Below are positions 1-7,534 of a stretch of 64,000 bases of DNA, in pieces. The DNA comes from Pseudomonas coleopterorum. Lineage in GTDB: Bacteria > Pseudomonadota > Gammaproteobacteria > Pseudomonadales > Pseudomonadaceae. Each line of letters begins with the position of its first letter. Position 1 is the stretch's first letter. Position numbers and translations under genes: made by a program. The notes beneath the pieces were generated by a model. It had not been told where the DNA came from. It saw nothing but the letters and a program-made list of their open reading frames with translations, and searched no databases. The stretch is taken from assembly GCF_900105555.1 (NCBI RefSeq), contig NZ_FNTZ01000001.1, positions 4,281,001 through 4,345,000 on the forward strand, given 5' to 3'.

Positions 1-2
1 AC

Positions 3-161
3 GTGCGGGTCGGGCTGGAGGACAACATCTGGCTGGAGAAAGGCGTGCTGGCCACCAACGGTCAACTGGTGGAACGGGCCGGCGAGATTCTGACCCGGCT
101 GGGGGCACGGGTGCTGACGCCGGCCGAGGGGCGGCAAAAGATGAACCTCGTTCGGCGGTGA
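3..161 (+). CDS. 3-keto-5-aminohexanoate cleavage family enzyme (BKACE), C-terminal fragment
   Basis: Only the last 52 codons are in the window; the reading frame enters from the left edge and stops at the TGA at 159-161. The tail contains GLEDNIW, which is typical of the C-terminus of BKACE (DUF849) proteins, followed by a basic end. BKACE enzymes condense a beta-keto acid with acetyl-CoA and release acetoacetate plus a CoA ester. In Pseudomonas carnitine clusters the member (often cdhC) cleaves 3-dehydrocarnitine to betainyl-CoA. The next two genes are an L-carnitine dehydrogenase and a thioesterase, which supports that role. The assignment rests on a short tail plus context. Confidence 0.75.
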   Translation: MRVGLEDNIWLEKGVLATNGQLVERAGEILTRLGARVLTPAEGRQKMNLVRR

Positions 162-179
162 TTTTTTTGTGCCCTCAAA

Positions 180-253
180 GGCCTCTTCGCGGGCAGAGAC
201 CCGCTCCCACACGGTTCGTGCGGGCGCGAGCCCTCTGCCCGCGAAGAGGGCCT
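180..253. repeat. REP palindrome (family 1) inside the carnitine operon
   Basis: Inverted arms carrying TTCGCGGGCAGAG and CTCTGCCCGCGAA flank a short centre with CCGCTCCCACA. It lies between the BKACE gene and the carnitine dehydrogenase start at 283. The same consensus recurs at least eight times in this window, always outside coding sequence. It could attenuate or stabilise the operon transcript, but it has no T-tract of a classical terminator. Confidence 0.8.
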
Positions 254-282
254 CACCCCACACACTTCTCCAGGAACAACCA

Positions 283-1248
283 ATGACCTACATCACCCAC
301 ATCAACACCTTCGCCGCCTTGGGCAGCGGAGTCATTGGCAGCGGCTGGGTTGCCCGCGCCCTCGCCCATGGCCTGGACGTCGTCGCCTGGGACCCGGCGC
401 CCGGCGCCGAAGCTGCCTTGCGCCAGCGCATTGCCAATGCCTGGCCTGCCCTGGTCAAGCAAGGTCTGGCAGCGGGTGCGGCGCAATCGCGGCTGCGCTT
501 CGTGGCCACCATCGAGGACTGCGTGCGCGACGCCGACTTCATCCAGGAAAGCGCGCCGGAGCGGCTGGAACTGAAGCTGGAACTGCACGCCCGCATCAGC
601 GCCGCCGCCAAGCCTGACGCCTTGATCGGCTCCAGCACCTCAGGCCTGCTGCCCAGCGAATTCTACGAGGGCGCCACACACCCGGAACGCTGCGTGGTCG
701 GGCACCCGTTCAACCCGGTCTACCTGCTGCCGTTGGTGGAGGTGGTCGGCGGCCGACACACCGCACCCGAGGCAGTCCAGGCGGCCATCAGCGTTTACGA
801 AAGCCTGGGTATGCGCCCGCTGCACGTGCGCAAGGAAGTGCCCGGCTTCATCGCCGACCGCCTGCTCGAAGCGCTGTGGCGCGAAGCCTTGCACCTGGTC
901 AACGACGGCGTGGCCACCACCGGCGAGATCGACGACGCCATTCGTTTCGGCGCCGGCTTGCGCTGGTCGTTCATCGGCACCTTTCTGACCTACACCCTGG
1001 CGGGCGGCGACGCCGGCATGCGGCACTTCATGAACCAGTTCGGCCCAGCCCTGAAGCTGCCCTGGACCTACCTGCCCGCGCCGGAGCTGACCGACACGCT
1101 GATCGACGATGTCGTCGCCGGGACCTCGGCGCAACTGGGGGAACACAGTATCGGCGCCCTGGAGCGTTACCGCGACGATTGCCTGCTGGCAGTGCTGGAC
1201 GCGGTACGGATGACCAAGGCCCGTCACGGCATGAGTTTCGCCGAATGA
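283..1248 (+). CDS. cdhA: L-carnitine dehydrogenase (3-hydroxyacyl-CoA dehydrogenase fold)
   Basis: 321-residue protein that should oxidise L-carnitine to 3-dehydrocarnitine with NAD+ in the cytoplasm. The N-terminal Rossmann motif GSGVIG is at residues 14-19. The 3-hydroxyacyl-CoA dehydrogenase catalytic block GHPFNP has its His at residue 141. The length matches carnitine dehydrogenases (about 320). I chose ATG 283 over upstream in-frame starts because those would translate the REP element; the chosen ATG puts the dinucleotide-binding motif at the usual distance from the start. It overlaps the downstream thioesterase by ATGA, implying translational coupling. Gene order (BKACE, dehydrogenase, thioesterase) matches known Pseudomonas carnitine clusters, which separates it from a fatty-acid 3-hydroxyacyl-CoA dehydrogenase. 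Confidence 0.9.
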   Translation: MTYITHINTFAALGSGVIGSGWVARALAHGLDVVAWDPAPGAEAALRQRIANAWPALVKQGLAAGAAQSRLRFVATIEDCVRDADFIQESAPERLELKLELHARISAAAKPDALIGSSTSGLLPSEFYEGATHPERCVVGHPFNPVYLLPLVEVVGGRHTAPEAVQAAISVYESLGMRPLHVRKEVPGFIADRLLEALWREALHLVNDGVATTGEIDDAIRFGAGLRWSFIGTFLTYTLAGGDAGMRHFMNQFGPALKLPWTYLPAPELTDTLIDDVVAGTSAQLGEHSIGALERYRDDCLLAVLDAVRMTKARHGMSFAE

Positions 1249-1697
1249 TCACCTACCAGACGCCCGTGCTCGCGGAGTGGGTGGACTACAACGGCCATCT
1301 GCGCGATGCGTTCTACCTGTTGATCTTCAGCTACGCCACCGACGCATTCATGGCCCGCATCGGCGTCGATCCGCAGCGTGACCAGCACTCGCTGTTCACC
1401 CTGGAATGTCACCTCAACTATCTGCACGAGGTGAAACGGGGGGCCGAGGTGCAGGTGCGCACGCGGGTGCTGGCCCATGACCGCAAGCGGGTGCAGGTGT
1501 ACCACACGCTGCACTTGCAAGGCGCAGACGAGGTACTGGCAGCCAGCGAGCAGATGCTCTTGCATGTGGATCTGCAGGGGCCGAGGTCGGCGGTGTTCGG
1601 GGAGGCTTCGCTGGCGGTGCTGGGCGAGGCTTTCGAGGCGCAGCGGCATCAGCCTGCAGCCGAGTATGCCGGACGACGGATTGCGTTGCCTGGCTGA
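1245..1697 (+). CDS. cdhB: Betainyl-CoA thioesterase (hot-dog fold)
   Basis: 150-residue single-domain hot-dog thioesterase of the 4-hydroxybenzoyl-CoA type. The N-terminal segment [13 protein letters not shown] has the Asp/Asn-Gly-His pattern seen at the active-site helix of this family. In carnitine catabolism the partner thioesterase hydrolyses betainyl-CoA to glycine betaine and CoA, which then feeds the betaine demethylation pathway. Its start codon overlaps the stop of the carnitine dehydrogenase (ATGA), so the two are almost certainly one operon. Substrate is inferred from context; the fold is well supported. Confidence 0.85.
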   Translation: MITYQTPVLAEWVDYNGHLRDAFYLLIFSYATDAFMARIGVDPQRDQHSLFTLECHLNYLHEVKRGAEVQVRTRVLAHDRKRVQVYHTLHLQGADEVLAASEQMLLHVDLQGPRSAVFGEASLAVLGEAFEAQRHQPAAEYAGRRIALPG

Positions 1698-1708
1698 ATA
1701 CCGTGTCG

Positions 1709-1817
1709 CGCCCTTCGCGGGCAGAGTCCCGCTCCCACAAGACAACCTTGCCTTCCAAGGCGAGTACCCTCTTGTGGGAGCGGGGCGGGCGGCAAGCCCT
1801 CTGCCCGGGAAGAGGCC
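1709..1817. repeat. REP pair (family 1) between convergent genes
   Basis: Two inverted REP units carry CTTCGCGGGCAGAG, CCCGCTCCCACAAG, CTTGTGGGAGCGGG and a degenerate CTCTGCCCGGGAAGAG. It sits between the thioesterase (plus strand) and the HNH-like gene (minus strand), and probably limits read-through from both sides. Confidence 0.8.
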
Positions 1818-1838
1818 AACACTGCCCTTCCAGTTCAA

Positions 1839-2411
1839 TCAACCATCCCGCCGCTCCACCGCCCCGGCAATCAGCGGCGCCATCTCGCGCAGCCCTTCGA
1901 GCCCGATCTTGCCCTCCTCATACAAGCGCAACCACTGCCGTCGCACGCGCATCACGCGCTCGTCGTCGCGTAGTGGCAGGTGCTTGAGGGTGTACTCGGC
2001 CCGCGCCCGGACCGCTTCGGGCACCTTGTCGGTCAGCACCAGTTGCAGCGACGGCAGCAACACCTCGAACCAGCCCTCGCGCACCTCGAACGGATCGAGA
2101 AAGTCCTCGGCTTTCTTGCTGCCCTTGGCACTGTTCATCCAGGCATCGACATAGCGGTAGTTGCTCCACTCGTAGGCCATGCCGCGGTCTTCGTCACAGC
2201 TGATGAAATGCTCCACGGTGCCGCTGGGAATGTACATCGCGCCGAAGGCACAGCGGTTGGCAAAGCCTTCGCCCAGCTGCGGACGAAACGGCGACCAGTA
2301 GTCCCGCGGCCTGCCAACGTCGGGATTATCCTGCAACCAGGCATTACCGCGCTGGCGGCAGCGCTCGTCGAAGCCGTGGGGCTCGGGCAGTGGATGAACG
2401 AGCTCGATCAT
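1839..2411 (-). CDS. HNH-endonuclease-like protein, PtuB-like partner of the upstream ATPase
   Basis: 190-residue protein. The central region has an HNH-like arrangement: EHF at residues 67-69, W-S-N at 82-84, M-N-S-A-K-G at 92-97 and LDPF at 105-108. This follows the order of the PtuB/McrA-type HNH core (His, then Asn, then the Asn-x-x-Lys-Gly turn, then Asp-Pro). The two CxxC zinc knuckles common in PtuB are not present; only single cysteines remain (residues 18, 54 and 72). Its ATG overlaps the ATPase stop as ATGA, so the two genes are co-translated. Two-gene ATPase plus HNH modules are the signature of Septu-type anti-phage systems. Nuclease activity is inference and the missing zinc ligands make it a divergent member at best. 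Confidence 0.55.
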   Translation of the reverse strand: MIELVHPLPEPHGFDERCRQRGNAWLQDNPDVGRPRDYWSPFRPQLGEGFANRCAFGAMYIPSGTVEHFISCDEDRGMAYEWSNYRYVDAWMNSAKGSKKAEDFLDPFEVREGWFEVLLPSLQLVLTDKVPEAVRARAEYTLKHLPLRDDERVMRVRRQWLRLYEEGKIGLEGLREMAPLIAGAVERRDG

Positions 2412-3646
2412 GCCGGCAGGCCTCTTTTGGCGACGACCCACGCCGGCCAGAAATGATCCCCGGCGGGCAAGGTTAGCAACAACTGCGACTGGATTGCGTC
2501 CTCGCTGTCCAGCCCCTCCGGCAGGTCCGATCGCTCGCCGCGCATCCAGGCCTCGGCGGCGCCGATCGCGGCTTCCGCTTCCACCGAGCGCGCCTGGCGC
2601 AGACCGAAGCTCTGGGACACCAGCCAGTTCACCGCATCGCCCTGAGCCGCCCAGATTTGCTGGTGCAGCTGCACCTGGCCTTCCTCCACGCTCAGGGTAA
2701 ACAGCGCATCGCGCGCCTCGACGAACTGTGCCTCCATGGAAGCCAGCACCAGCGGCGAATGGGTGGCCACGATCATCTGCACTGCCAGGCGCTGGCGAGT
2801 CAGCGCGCCGACCACGTCCATCAGCGCAGGCACGATGCGACGCTGCCACTGAGCATGCAGATGGCACTCGACTTCATCCACCAGAAACACCAACTCATCG
2901 CTCGGCCGTACACCGGCCAGGCGGCAAGCTCGACGGTGCCCTTCCCAAGTCCAGACCAGCATGTAGGCCAGGGCCACCACGCGGCGAATCGCACTGGAGG
3001 TTTCGGGCAAGGGCACTTGTCCCTGGGGCCGCTGCAGGGTCGGGTATTCGATCTCATCGAGCAGGCCGATGTGGCACGGCCGGCCGGGCAGCAGCAACTC
3101 CTCGCGCGACGGCGACAATGCGCGCAGGACCTGCTTCAGGGCAGCGAACGCCTTGCAGCCGTGGGTTCGCTGCCAGCGTACCCAGTCGTTGATCAAGCCG
3201 TTGCACAGGCGCCCCTGCCCCGCCATCGACGTACCGTGCCACAGCTGGGTTTCATCGAAGTGATAGGCCGCCAGCTCACCCGCGTTGCGCACCGGATCCC
3301 AGGCACTGAAGGTGCCATTGGCATGGGCATACACCACCAGCGAACGGTTCGGCGTGGCGTCGCCTACTGGTGTCCAGCGGTCTCGCTGCCAGGCCCATTG
3401 CCCGGGGCTGCGGTCCGCGCCGGTGAAACGATAATCGATGACCGGCAGCGCCGACGACTGGCGCGCCTTGATCGGCTTGCCTGCGGCCCAGGTGCGGGTC
3501 AGCACCCACCATGCCGTATCGAGCACGAAGCTCTTGCCCAGGCCGTTGTCGCCGGTGATGAAGTTGAGGCGTGGCGCCAGTCCGATCGGGCCCAGGGCTG
3601 GAGAGGGGCCGACGCCTTGAAAGGAGAGAAAGTCGAGCATTTCCAT
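2408..3646 (-). CDS. AAA/ABC-type ATPase (OLD/RecF-like), PtuA-like
   Basis: 412-residue ATPase. Walker A GDNGLGKS is at residues 32-39, Walker B FLVDEVE has its DE pair at 257-258, and an H-loop ATHSP has its His near 296. The region before Walker B (LPETSSAIRRV) occupies the signature-motif position. This layout (single split ABC head with a long insert, no transmembrane segment) is that of OLD, RecF and PtuA ATPases found in defence systems. I chose the ATG at 3646 because the fold's first strand begins immediately after it; upstream ATG 3703 is possible. The stop overlaps the HNH-like gene (ATGA). Base composition is like the neighbours, so any acquisition is old or from a similar genome. 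Alternative: an SMC-like repair ATPase, but the HNH partner argues for defence. Confidence 0.65.
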   Translation of the reverse strand: MEMLDFLSFQGVGPSPALGPIGLAPRLNFITGDNGLGKSFVLDTAWWVLTRTWAAGKPIKARQSSALPVIDYRFTGADRSPGQWAWQRDRWTPVGDATPNRSLVVYAHANGTFSAWDPVRNAGELAAYHFDETQLWHGTSMAGQGRLCNGLINDWVRWQRTHGCKAFAALKQVLRALSPSREELLLPGRPCHIGLLDEIEYPTLQRPQGQVPLPETSSAIRRVVALAYMLVWTWEGHRRACRLAGVRPSDELVFLVDEVECHLHAQWQRRIVPALMDVVGALTRQRLAVQMIVATHSPLVLASMEAQFVEARDALFTLSVEEGQVQLHQQIWAAQGDAVNWLVSQSFGLRQARSVEAEAAIGAAEAWMRGERSDLPEGLDSEDAIQSQLLLTLPAGDHFWPAWVVAKRGLPA

Positions 3647-3863
3647 TGCCGTCCATTGAAAGTGAACGGCAAGGGTATTCAGGCCCGCCCCGCCAGGTGC
3701 CATACCCGGTTGCTACATGGCTGGCTTACAGCCGCTGCGAACACGGCGAAAAACGACCTGTTCGTGTGCAATCCGGCCATGCTGACCACCGCCTCTTGCC
3801 CAGCGCGTGCGCGGCTACCAGAATCCGGACAACGTCACGCCACCCATAAAAAGGATCAGCATC

Positions 3864-4121
3864 ATGATGCATGCGGACTTGATTGATCAGGAGGACCTGC
3901 TGGGCCAGCTGCGCGCACTGGGTTTCGAGATGCCCGCAGGCGCCACGGCCGAGCAGGCCTGTGAATGCGCAGTGCGCGGCCTGGACAGCGGCCGTGCCCA
4001 GGCCCTGCGCAAGATGGTGGAACAGATGCTGACGGGCAGCGCGACCATCCTGCCGGCGGTCCGCCAGGCGATCGACCGGACCTTGCTGCCGGCATTGGCC
4101 CAGCATTCGAAGCGGGCCTGA
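3864..4121 (+). CDS. Small conserved hypothetical protein
   Basis: 85-residue, mostly helical, acidic N-terminus, no signal peptide or membrane segment. An AAGGA ribosome-binding site lies 8 bases upstream of ATG 3864 (a second ATG follows directly). The gene is divergent from the ATPase/HNH pair, sharing the 217-bp intergenic region with it, and convergent with gbdR. I do not recognise a family; small proteins like this are common in Pseudomonas genomes. Whether it belongs to the neighbouring defence-like module is unknown. Confidence 0.6.
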   Translation: MMHADLIDQEDLLGQLRALGFEMPAGATAEQACECAVRGLDSGRAQALRKMVEQMLTGSATILPAVRQAIDRTLLPALAQHSKRA

Positions 4122-4148
4122 ATTTCAATCCGGCCCCAGCTGAGCCCA

Positions 4149-4290
4149 TTGTGGGAGCGTGGCGGGTAGTCTGACCTATCGCGGCGCGCTCTTCGCGGGC
4201 AGAGCCCGCTCCCACAGATGTGATGCAAGCTCTGTGTGATGTAAACCCTGTGGGAGCGGGGCTCTGCCCGCGAAGAGCGCGCCGCGGTAT
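4149..4290. repeat. REP cluster (family 1) with long inverted arms
   Basis: A partial REP unit (GTGGGAGCGTGGCGGG) is followed by a near-perfect inverted pair: left arm about 4178-4216 and right arm about 4249-4290. Besides the core TTCGCGGGCAGAGCC, the arms share the flank GCGGCGCGCTCTTCGC. It lies between two convergent genes and abuts the gbdR stop codon, so it probably acts as a bidirectional transcript end or barrier. Confidence 0.8.
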
Positions 4291-5384
4291 CAGATCCTCA
4301 CACTGGCAAAGGTCGATTCGTTGCGCGCCTGGCTCAACGCCGACAACGGTCCGGCCAGGACCATGGCTTGCGGGATGGGCAGCATCGCCACCTGCTGGGT
4401 GGTATTGGAGCCGACGCGTTCGTCACGCGGCGGAATGCCGAAATACTCGCGATAGCACTTGGAGAAATGCGGCGTGGACACAAAGCCGCACACCGACGCC
4501 ACCTCGATGATCGACATGGGCGTCTGCTTGAGCAACTGTCGGGCGCGAATCAGGCGCAACTTGAGGTAGTAGCGCGACGGCGAACAATGCAGGTACTTCT
4601 GGAACAGCCGCTCCAGCTGGCGTCGCGACACCGCCACATACACCGCCAACTCGTCCAGGTCGATCGGCTCTTCCAGGTTCGCCTCCATCAACGCGACGAT
4701 CTCCTGCAGCTTGGGCTGGTTGGTGCCCAGCATGTGCTTGAGCGGCACCCGCTGGTGATCCTGTTCGTTGCGAATGCGCTCGTAGACGAACATCTCGGAA
4801 ATCGCTGCGGACAACTCGCGGCCGTGATCGCGGCTGATCAGGTGCAGCATCATGTCCAGCGGCGCCGTGCCGCCCGAACTGGTGAAACGATTGCGGTCCA
4901 GGGTAAACAGGCGCGTGCTCATGGCCACGCGGGGAAAGGCCTCTTGCATCGAGGCCAGGCATTCCCAGTGCACGCTGCACTCGAAACCATCGAGCAGACC
5001 GGCGCAGGCCAGCGCCCAACTGCCGGTACAGACCGCACCCAGGCGCTTGGACTGCCGTGCCTGGCTCTGCAGCCAGCTGACGTGGTCGCGACCCACCGCT
5101 CGCTGGATACCGACACCGCCACAGACGATCACCGTGTCCATCGGCGCGGCCTTGTGCATGGCCGAATCCGGAGTGATCTGCAGACCATCGCTGGCCCATA
5201 CCTGGCCACCGTCCGCGCTCAGGGTGGTCCATCGATACAGCTCGCGCCCGGACAACTGGTTGGCCATGCGCAGCGGTTCGACTGCCGAGGCCAGGGAGAT
5301 GAGGGTGAAGTTGTCGAGCAACAGGAAGCCGATGGACTGAGGACTGCGAGTCTGCGGCTGAGCGCCGGTGGTGAAGGATGTCAT
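4290..5384 (-). CDS. gbdR: GbdR, AraC-family activator of glycine betaine/dimethylglycine catabolism
   Basis: 364-residue GlxA-type regulator: an N-terminal DJ-1/PfpI-like (class I glutamine amidotransferase-like) domain at about 15-190 with GAVCTGSWALA, then a C-terminal AraC double helix-turn-helix at about 230-330 (SRRQLERLFQKYL and CGFVSTPHFSKCYREYFG). The sequence closely resembles Pseudomonas GbdR as I remember it, including IGFLLLDNFTLISLASAVEP near the start. GbdR responds to glycine betaine and dimethylglycine and activates betaine demethylation, choline transport and carnitine genes. Its position between carnitine genes and cbcXWV/bet genes matches other Pseudomonas. An AraC-type tandem site near cbcX (7345-7378) is its most likely target here. 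Confidence 0.9.
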   Translation of the reverse strand: MTSFTTGAQPQTRSPQSIGFLLLDNFTLISLASAVEPLRMANQLSGRELYRWTTLSADGGQVWASDGLQITPDSAMHKAAPMDTVIVCGGVGIQRAVGRDHVSWLQSQARQSKRLGAVCTGSWALACAGLLDGFECSVHWECLASMQEAFPRVAMSTRLFTLDRNRFTSSGGTAPLDMMLHLISRDHGRELSAAISEMFVYERIRNEQDHQRVPLKHMLGTNQPKLQEIVALMEANLEEPIDLDELAVYVAVSRRQLERLFQKYLHCSPSRYYLKLRLIRARQLLKQTPMSIIEVASVCGFVSTPHFSKCYREYFGIPPRDERVGSNTTQQVAMLPIPQAMVLAGPLSALSQARNESTFASVRI

Positions 5385-5921
5385 TGCGGTATCTCCTTAC
5401 GCGAAGCGGATGGTGGCCTCAGGCAGGCTCTTGTTATTGCCCTCTGTTTAACAGGGGCTTTGTAATCACCACGCAAACCTCATGCCTAAAAACTGAGGAC
5501 GCACCCGATAAATCCTGAAAACGACGTCGCTAAGGGTGATTGCAGGCTACTGTCGCCGGCATGTGTCATGCGCAAAGGAAGGCACTATAGGTATAGCAGG
5601 GAGGAATTTGAGCAGATCCGTAGCAACACCTACGGGCACTGTAGGAAGACTGTCACCGCAAGCACGGGCAATCAGCGGTCTTGGCTTGTACTGCCGTGCG
5701 AGAGGTACCTGCAGGCACACACGCGCAAAAAGGATGCAAGACTTACAAAGCGTGTACGAAAACGGCGCGGGCATCAGGACTTCTCACCGTAGGCGCAATC
5801 GCGAAAAGTCCTGAATGTTGGGTATGGCCGCGCCCAACGGGCCTCGCACCCCTCAGATTGACCAGTATGCTTTTATCGGAAGAACCACCCAGTGTTCGAA
5901 GACCTTCTCACCTGACGGAAA
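5385..5921. other. Gene-poor stretch upstream of gbdR
   Basis: The first 100 bases must contain the gbdR promoter. The remainder has only short open frames without ribosome-binding sites or recognisable products. A 9-bp inverted repeat (TCAGGACTT at 5774-5782 and AAGTCCTGA at 5806-5814) is followed without a T-tract, and a second one (GTTGGG/CCCAAC) lies just after it at about 5817-5838. I see no RNA gene that I can name. Confidence 0.5.
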
Positions 5922-6407
5922 TCAAGCTTTGTTAGGAGGTGATGAGAAGAATCCAGAAGAGATAGTTATCCTGGGCCCCATTTTGATTTCGACCACGACA
6001 TTTTCCAATCTACCCTGCACATGCCTATTGGTCAGGTCAAACACTTCCAAAATCACATCGCCACTCTGGACGAAACCCGTTTCTGGAGCGTCAACATCAT
6101 CACGTATTGTGATTTCCATGAAAGCCGGAAAATCGTTGGGGCCCAAGGGGTATGTCCCAGGCACGATATGACTATCAAAGTAGAGCCCGAATCTTTCTAC
6201 CTTAAATTTTTCTTGCCCCCCGTGGAATATCGTCATTTTCAGCGGGCTTTCAATGACCTTCAGCTTACTGTCGGGCAGTACCAACTGTCCGCCAAAGTAG
6301 TCGGAACTCAAGTGTACGGTTGCGGGAAACGACACGGCATGGCCGGTGTCATTTGTCTTGCCTGCTAGCTGCACAGCAGCTTCACGGGTTAAGCCATGAT
6401 TTTTCAT
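5922..6407 (-). CDS. Orphan hypothetical protein in AT-rich accessory stretch
   Basis: 161-residue protein with no signal peptide, no transmembrane helix and no cysteine. It looks all-beta: repeated alternation such as SFPATVHLSS, KLKVIESPLKMTIFHGG and NVVVEIKMG, with a GTYPLG turn. The ATG at 6407 has a good ribosome-binding site (GAGGTG five bases upstream), which decides the start over upstream ATG 6518. Codon use and base composition are clearly AT-richer than the flanking genes, suggesting horizontal acquisition. No family recognised. It is monocistronic. Confidence 0.7.
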   Translation of the reverse strand: MKNHGLTREAAVQLAGKTNDTGHAVSFPATVHLSSDYFGGQLVLPDSKLKVIESPLKMTIFHGGQEKFKVERFGLYFDSHIVPGTYPLGPNDFPAFMEITIRDDVDAPETGFVQSGDVILEVFDLTNRHVQGRLENVVVEIKMGPRITISSGFFSSPPNKA

Positions 6408-7344
6408 ATTACACCTCAAATTTTGTAGTGGCTGGTAATAGGTACAGGTAAGGCTTGGCCAAGCAGACAAACTCGATATTGGTCCTTTGAACGTCTTCGG
6501 ACCTGTAGCCGCTGGCATTGACGTACGGCTGCAGGCTTACATCTGCTGATAAGTTAACGAGATGTAGTCACCTGCAGAGATAAGCGTAGCGTTCAATAAA
6601 ACGAGCGCAAATCGATTAAAAACCGAATAACCTTTGGCATTTCGTGCAACTGCCTGATAACACGACAAAACCTTTATCAGCTCCGAAAAAACATCTTCGC
6701 CAGGTAATTTAATAAAATTATTTTAACAGGCGTTAAAGAATAGAAAACTGAACGCATCACTACATACCGACAACCGCTATGAAACCCTCGCCTTTCTCTG
6801 ACACCGAAAAATCATATGGAAAAATATTTACCGATTAACGGTGAAACTACAGTGAAAGCATTACTAGCACGGAATTGACTCTTAGCCCCCCTTCGAAGGG
6901 TATCGAATCGAGCAAATATGCCGTTACCGGAATGCGACTGTCGAATCAACCGTCTCCGCCGCTGACCCACCGAGCCCATCATCATCTCAGTGTTGCCATC
7001 CTGGAGAATGCACATGACCAAAACGAGCCCGACGTAGATACTACGAGGCGACATACCTACTTCAGGCCCCGAACTCGATTTGGGCATGCAACTGGTAACT
7101 ACGCGAAATCGACACAGGCCCGGCGTGCGCGGTACCTGCAGTTTTGGGTATGCTCGCCAGCGCCTGGGCACTGCTACGCTGACAGATACCTTTTCCCGGC
7201 CAAGGCTTTCCCACATCCGCACCACGACTGCCTGCGATGTGATCATGCTTAACTGCGCCTGCTGGAAATAGCGATGTCTCAACCAGCGAGCACGCTGAAA
7301 AGCACGTTCGATGACAGCAAAAAATCTGTAAGCGACGTCACCGA
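6408..7344. other. AT-rich gene-poor stretch
   Basis: About 6540-6850 is the most AT-rich part of the window and probably holds the promoter of the orphan gene at 5922-6407. From 6850 to 7340 there are only overlapping short frames without good start sites; the longest (6812-7282, minus) has no recognisable fold. Together with 5.4-6.4 kb this looks like a remnant insertion between gbdR and cbcX. Confidence 0.5.
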
Positions 7345-7378
7345 CACTGGATGCGACTCTGCCCGCACTGGATACGAC
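7345..7378 (+). promoter_or_regulatory. Tandem direct repeat, candidate GbdR (AraC-type) binding site upstream of cbcX
   Basis: CACTGGATGCGAC (7345-7357) and CACTGGATACGAC (7366-7378) match at 12 of 13 positions and are exactly 21 bp apart, i.e. two helical turns. Direct half-sites with 21-bp spacing are the usual architecture for AraC-family dimers. They lie 157 bp or more upstream of cbcX, and gbdR is the nearest AraC-family gene. Assignment to GbdR is inference. Confidence 0.6.
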
Positions 7379-7534
7379 GCACCCGGTAGGCGGCTGATTT
7401 GCGCTGGTACATGATCACTCACGGCCCGATCGCCTGGCACCTTGGCGGCGCACCCGTCGCGGACGCGGCGATCGAGCATTCAAACAAGCGTGGCATGCCC
7501 TTGCGCCCCACGCCGAGAAAACCAGGAGCACACC

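Noticed and set aside
1709..1817. REP cluster as a CRISPR-like array
   Set aside because: Copies are inverted, not evenly spaced direct repeats with unique spacers.
5457..5471. GG-N10-GC spacing on the minus strand upstream of gbdR
   Set aside because: Only the invariant dinucleotides match; the rest of the sigma-54 consensus is absent.
5536..5814. 92- and 74-codon frames on the plus strand upstream of gbdR
   Set aside because: Overlapping frames without ribosome-binding sites or conserved-looking sequence; basic low-complexity tails are typical of chance frames.
6812..7282. 156-codon open frame on the minus strand in the gene-poor stretch
   Set aside because: No ribosome-binding site, no recognisable fold, odd composition rich in Arg, Ser and Met, and it lies in sequence with several equally short frames.
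7434..7449. GG-N10-GC spacing resembling a sigma-54 promoter before cbcX (CTGGCACCTTGGCGGC)
   Set aside because: The -24 part fits but the -12 part reads CGGC rather than TTGC, and AraC-type activators normally work with sigma-70.
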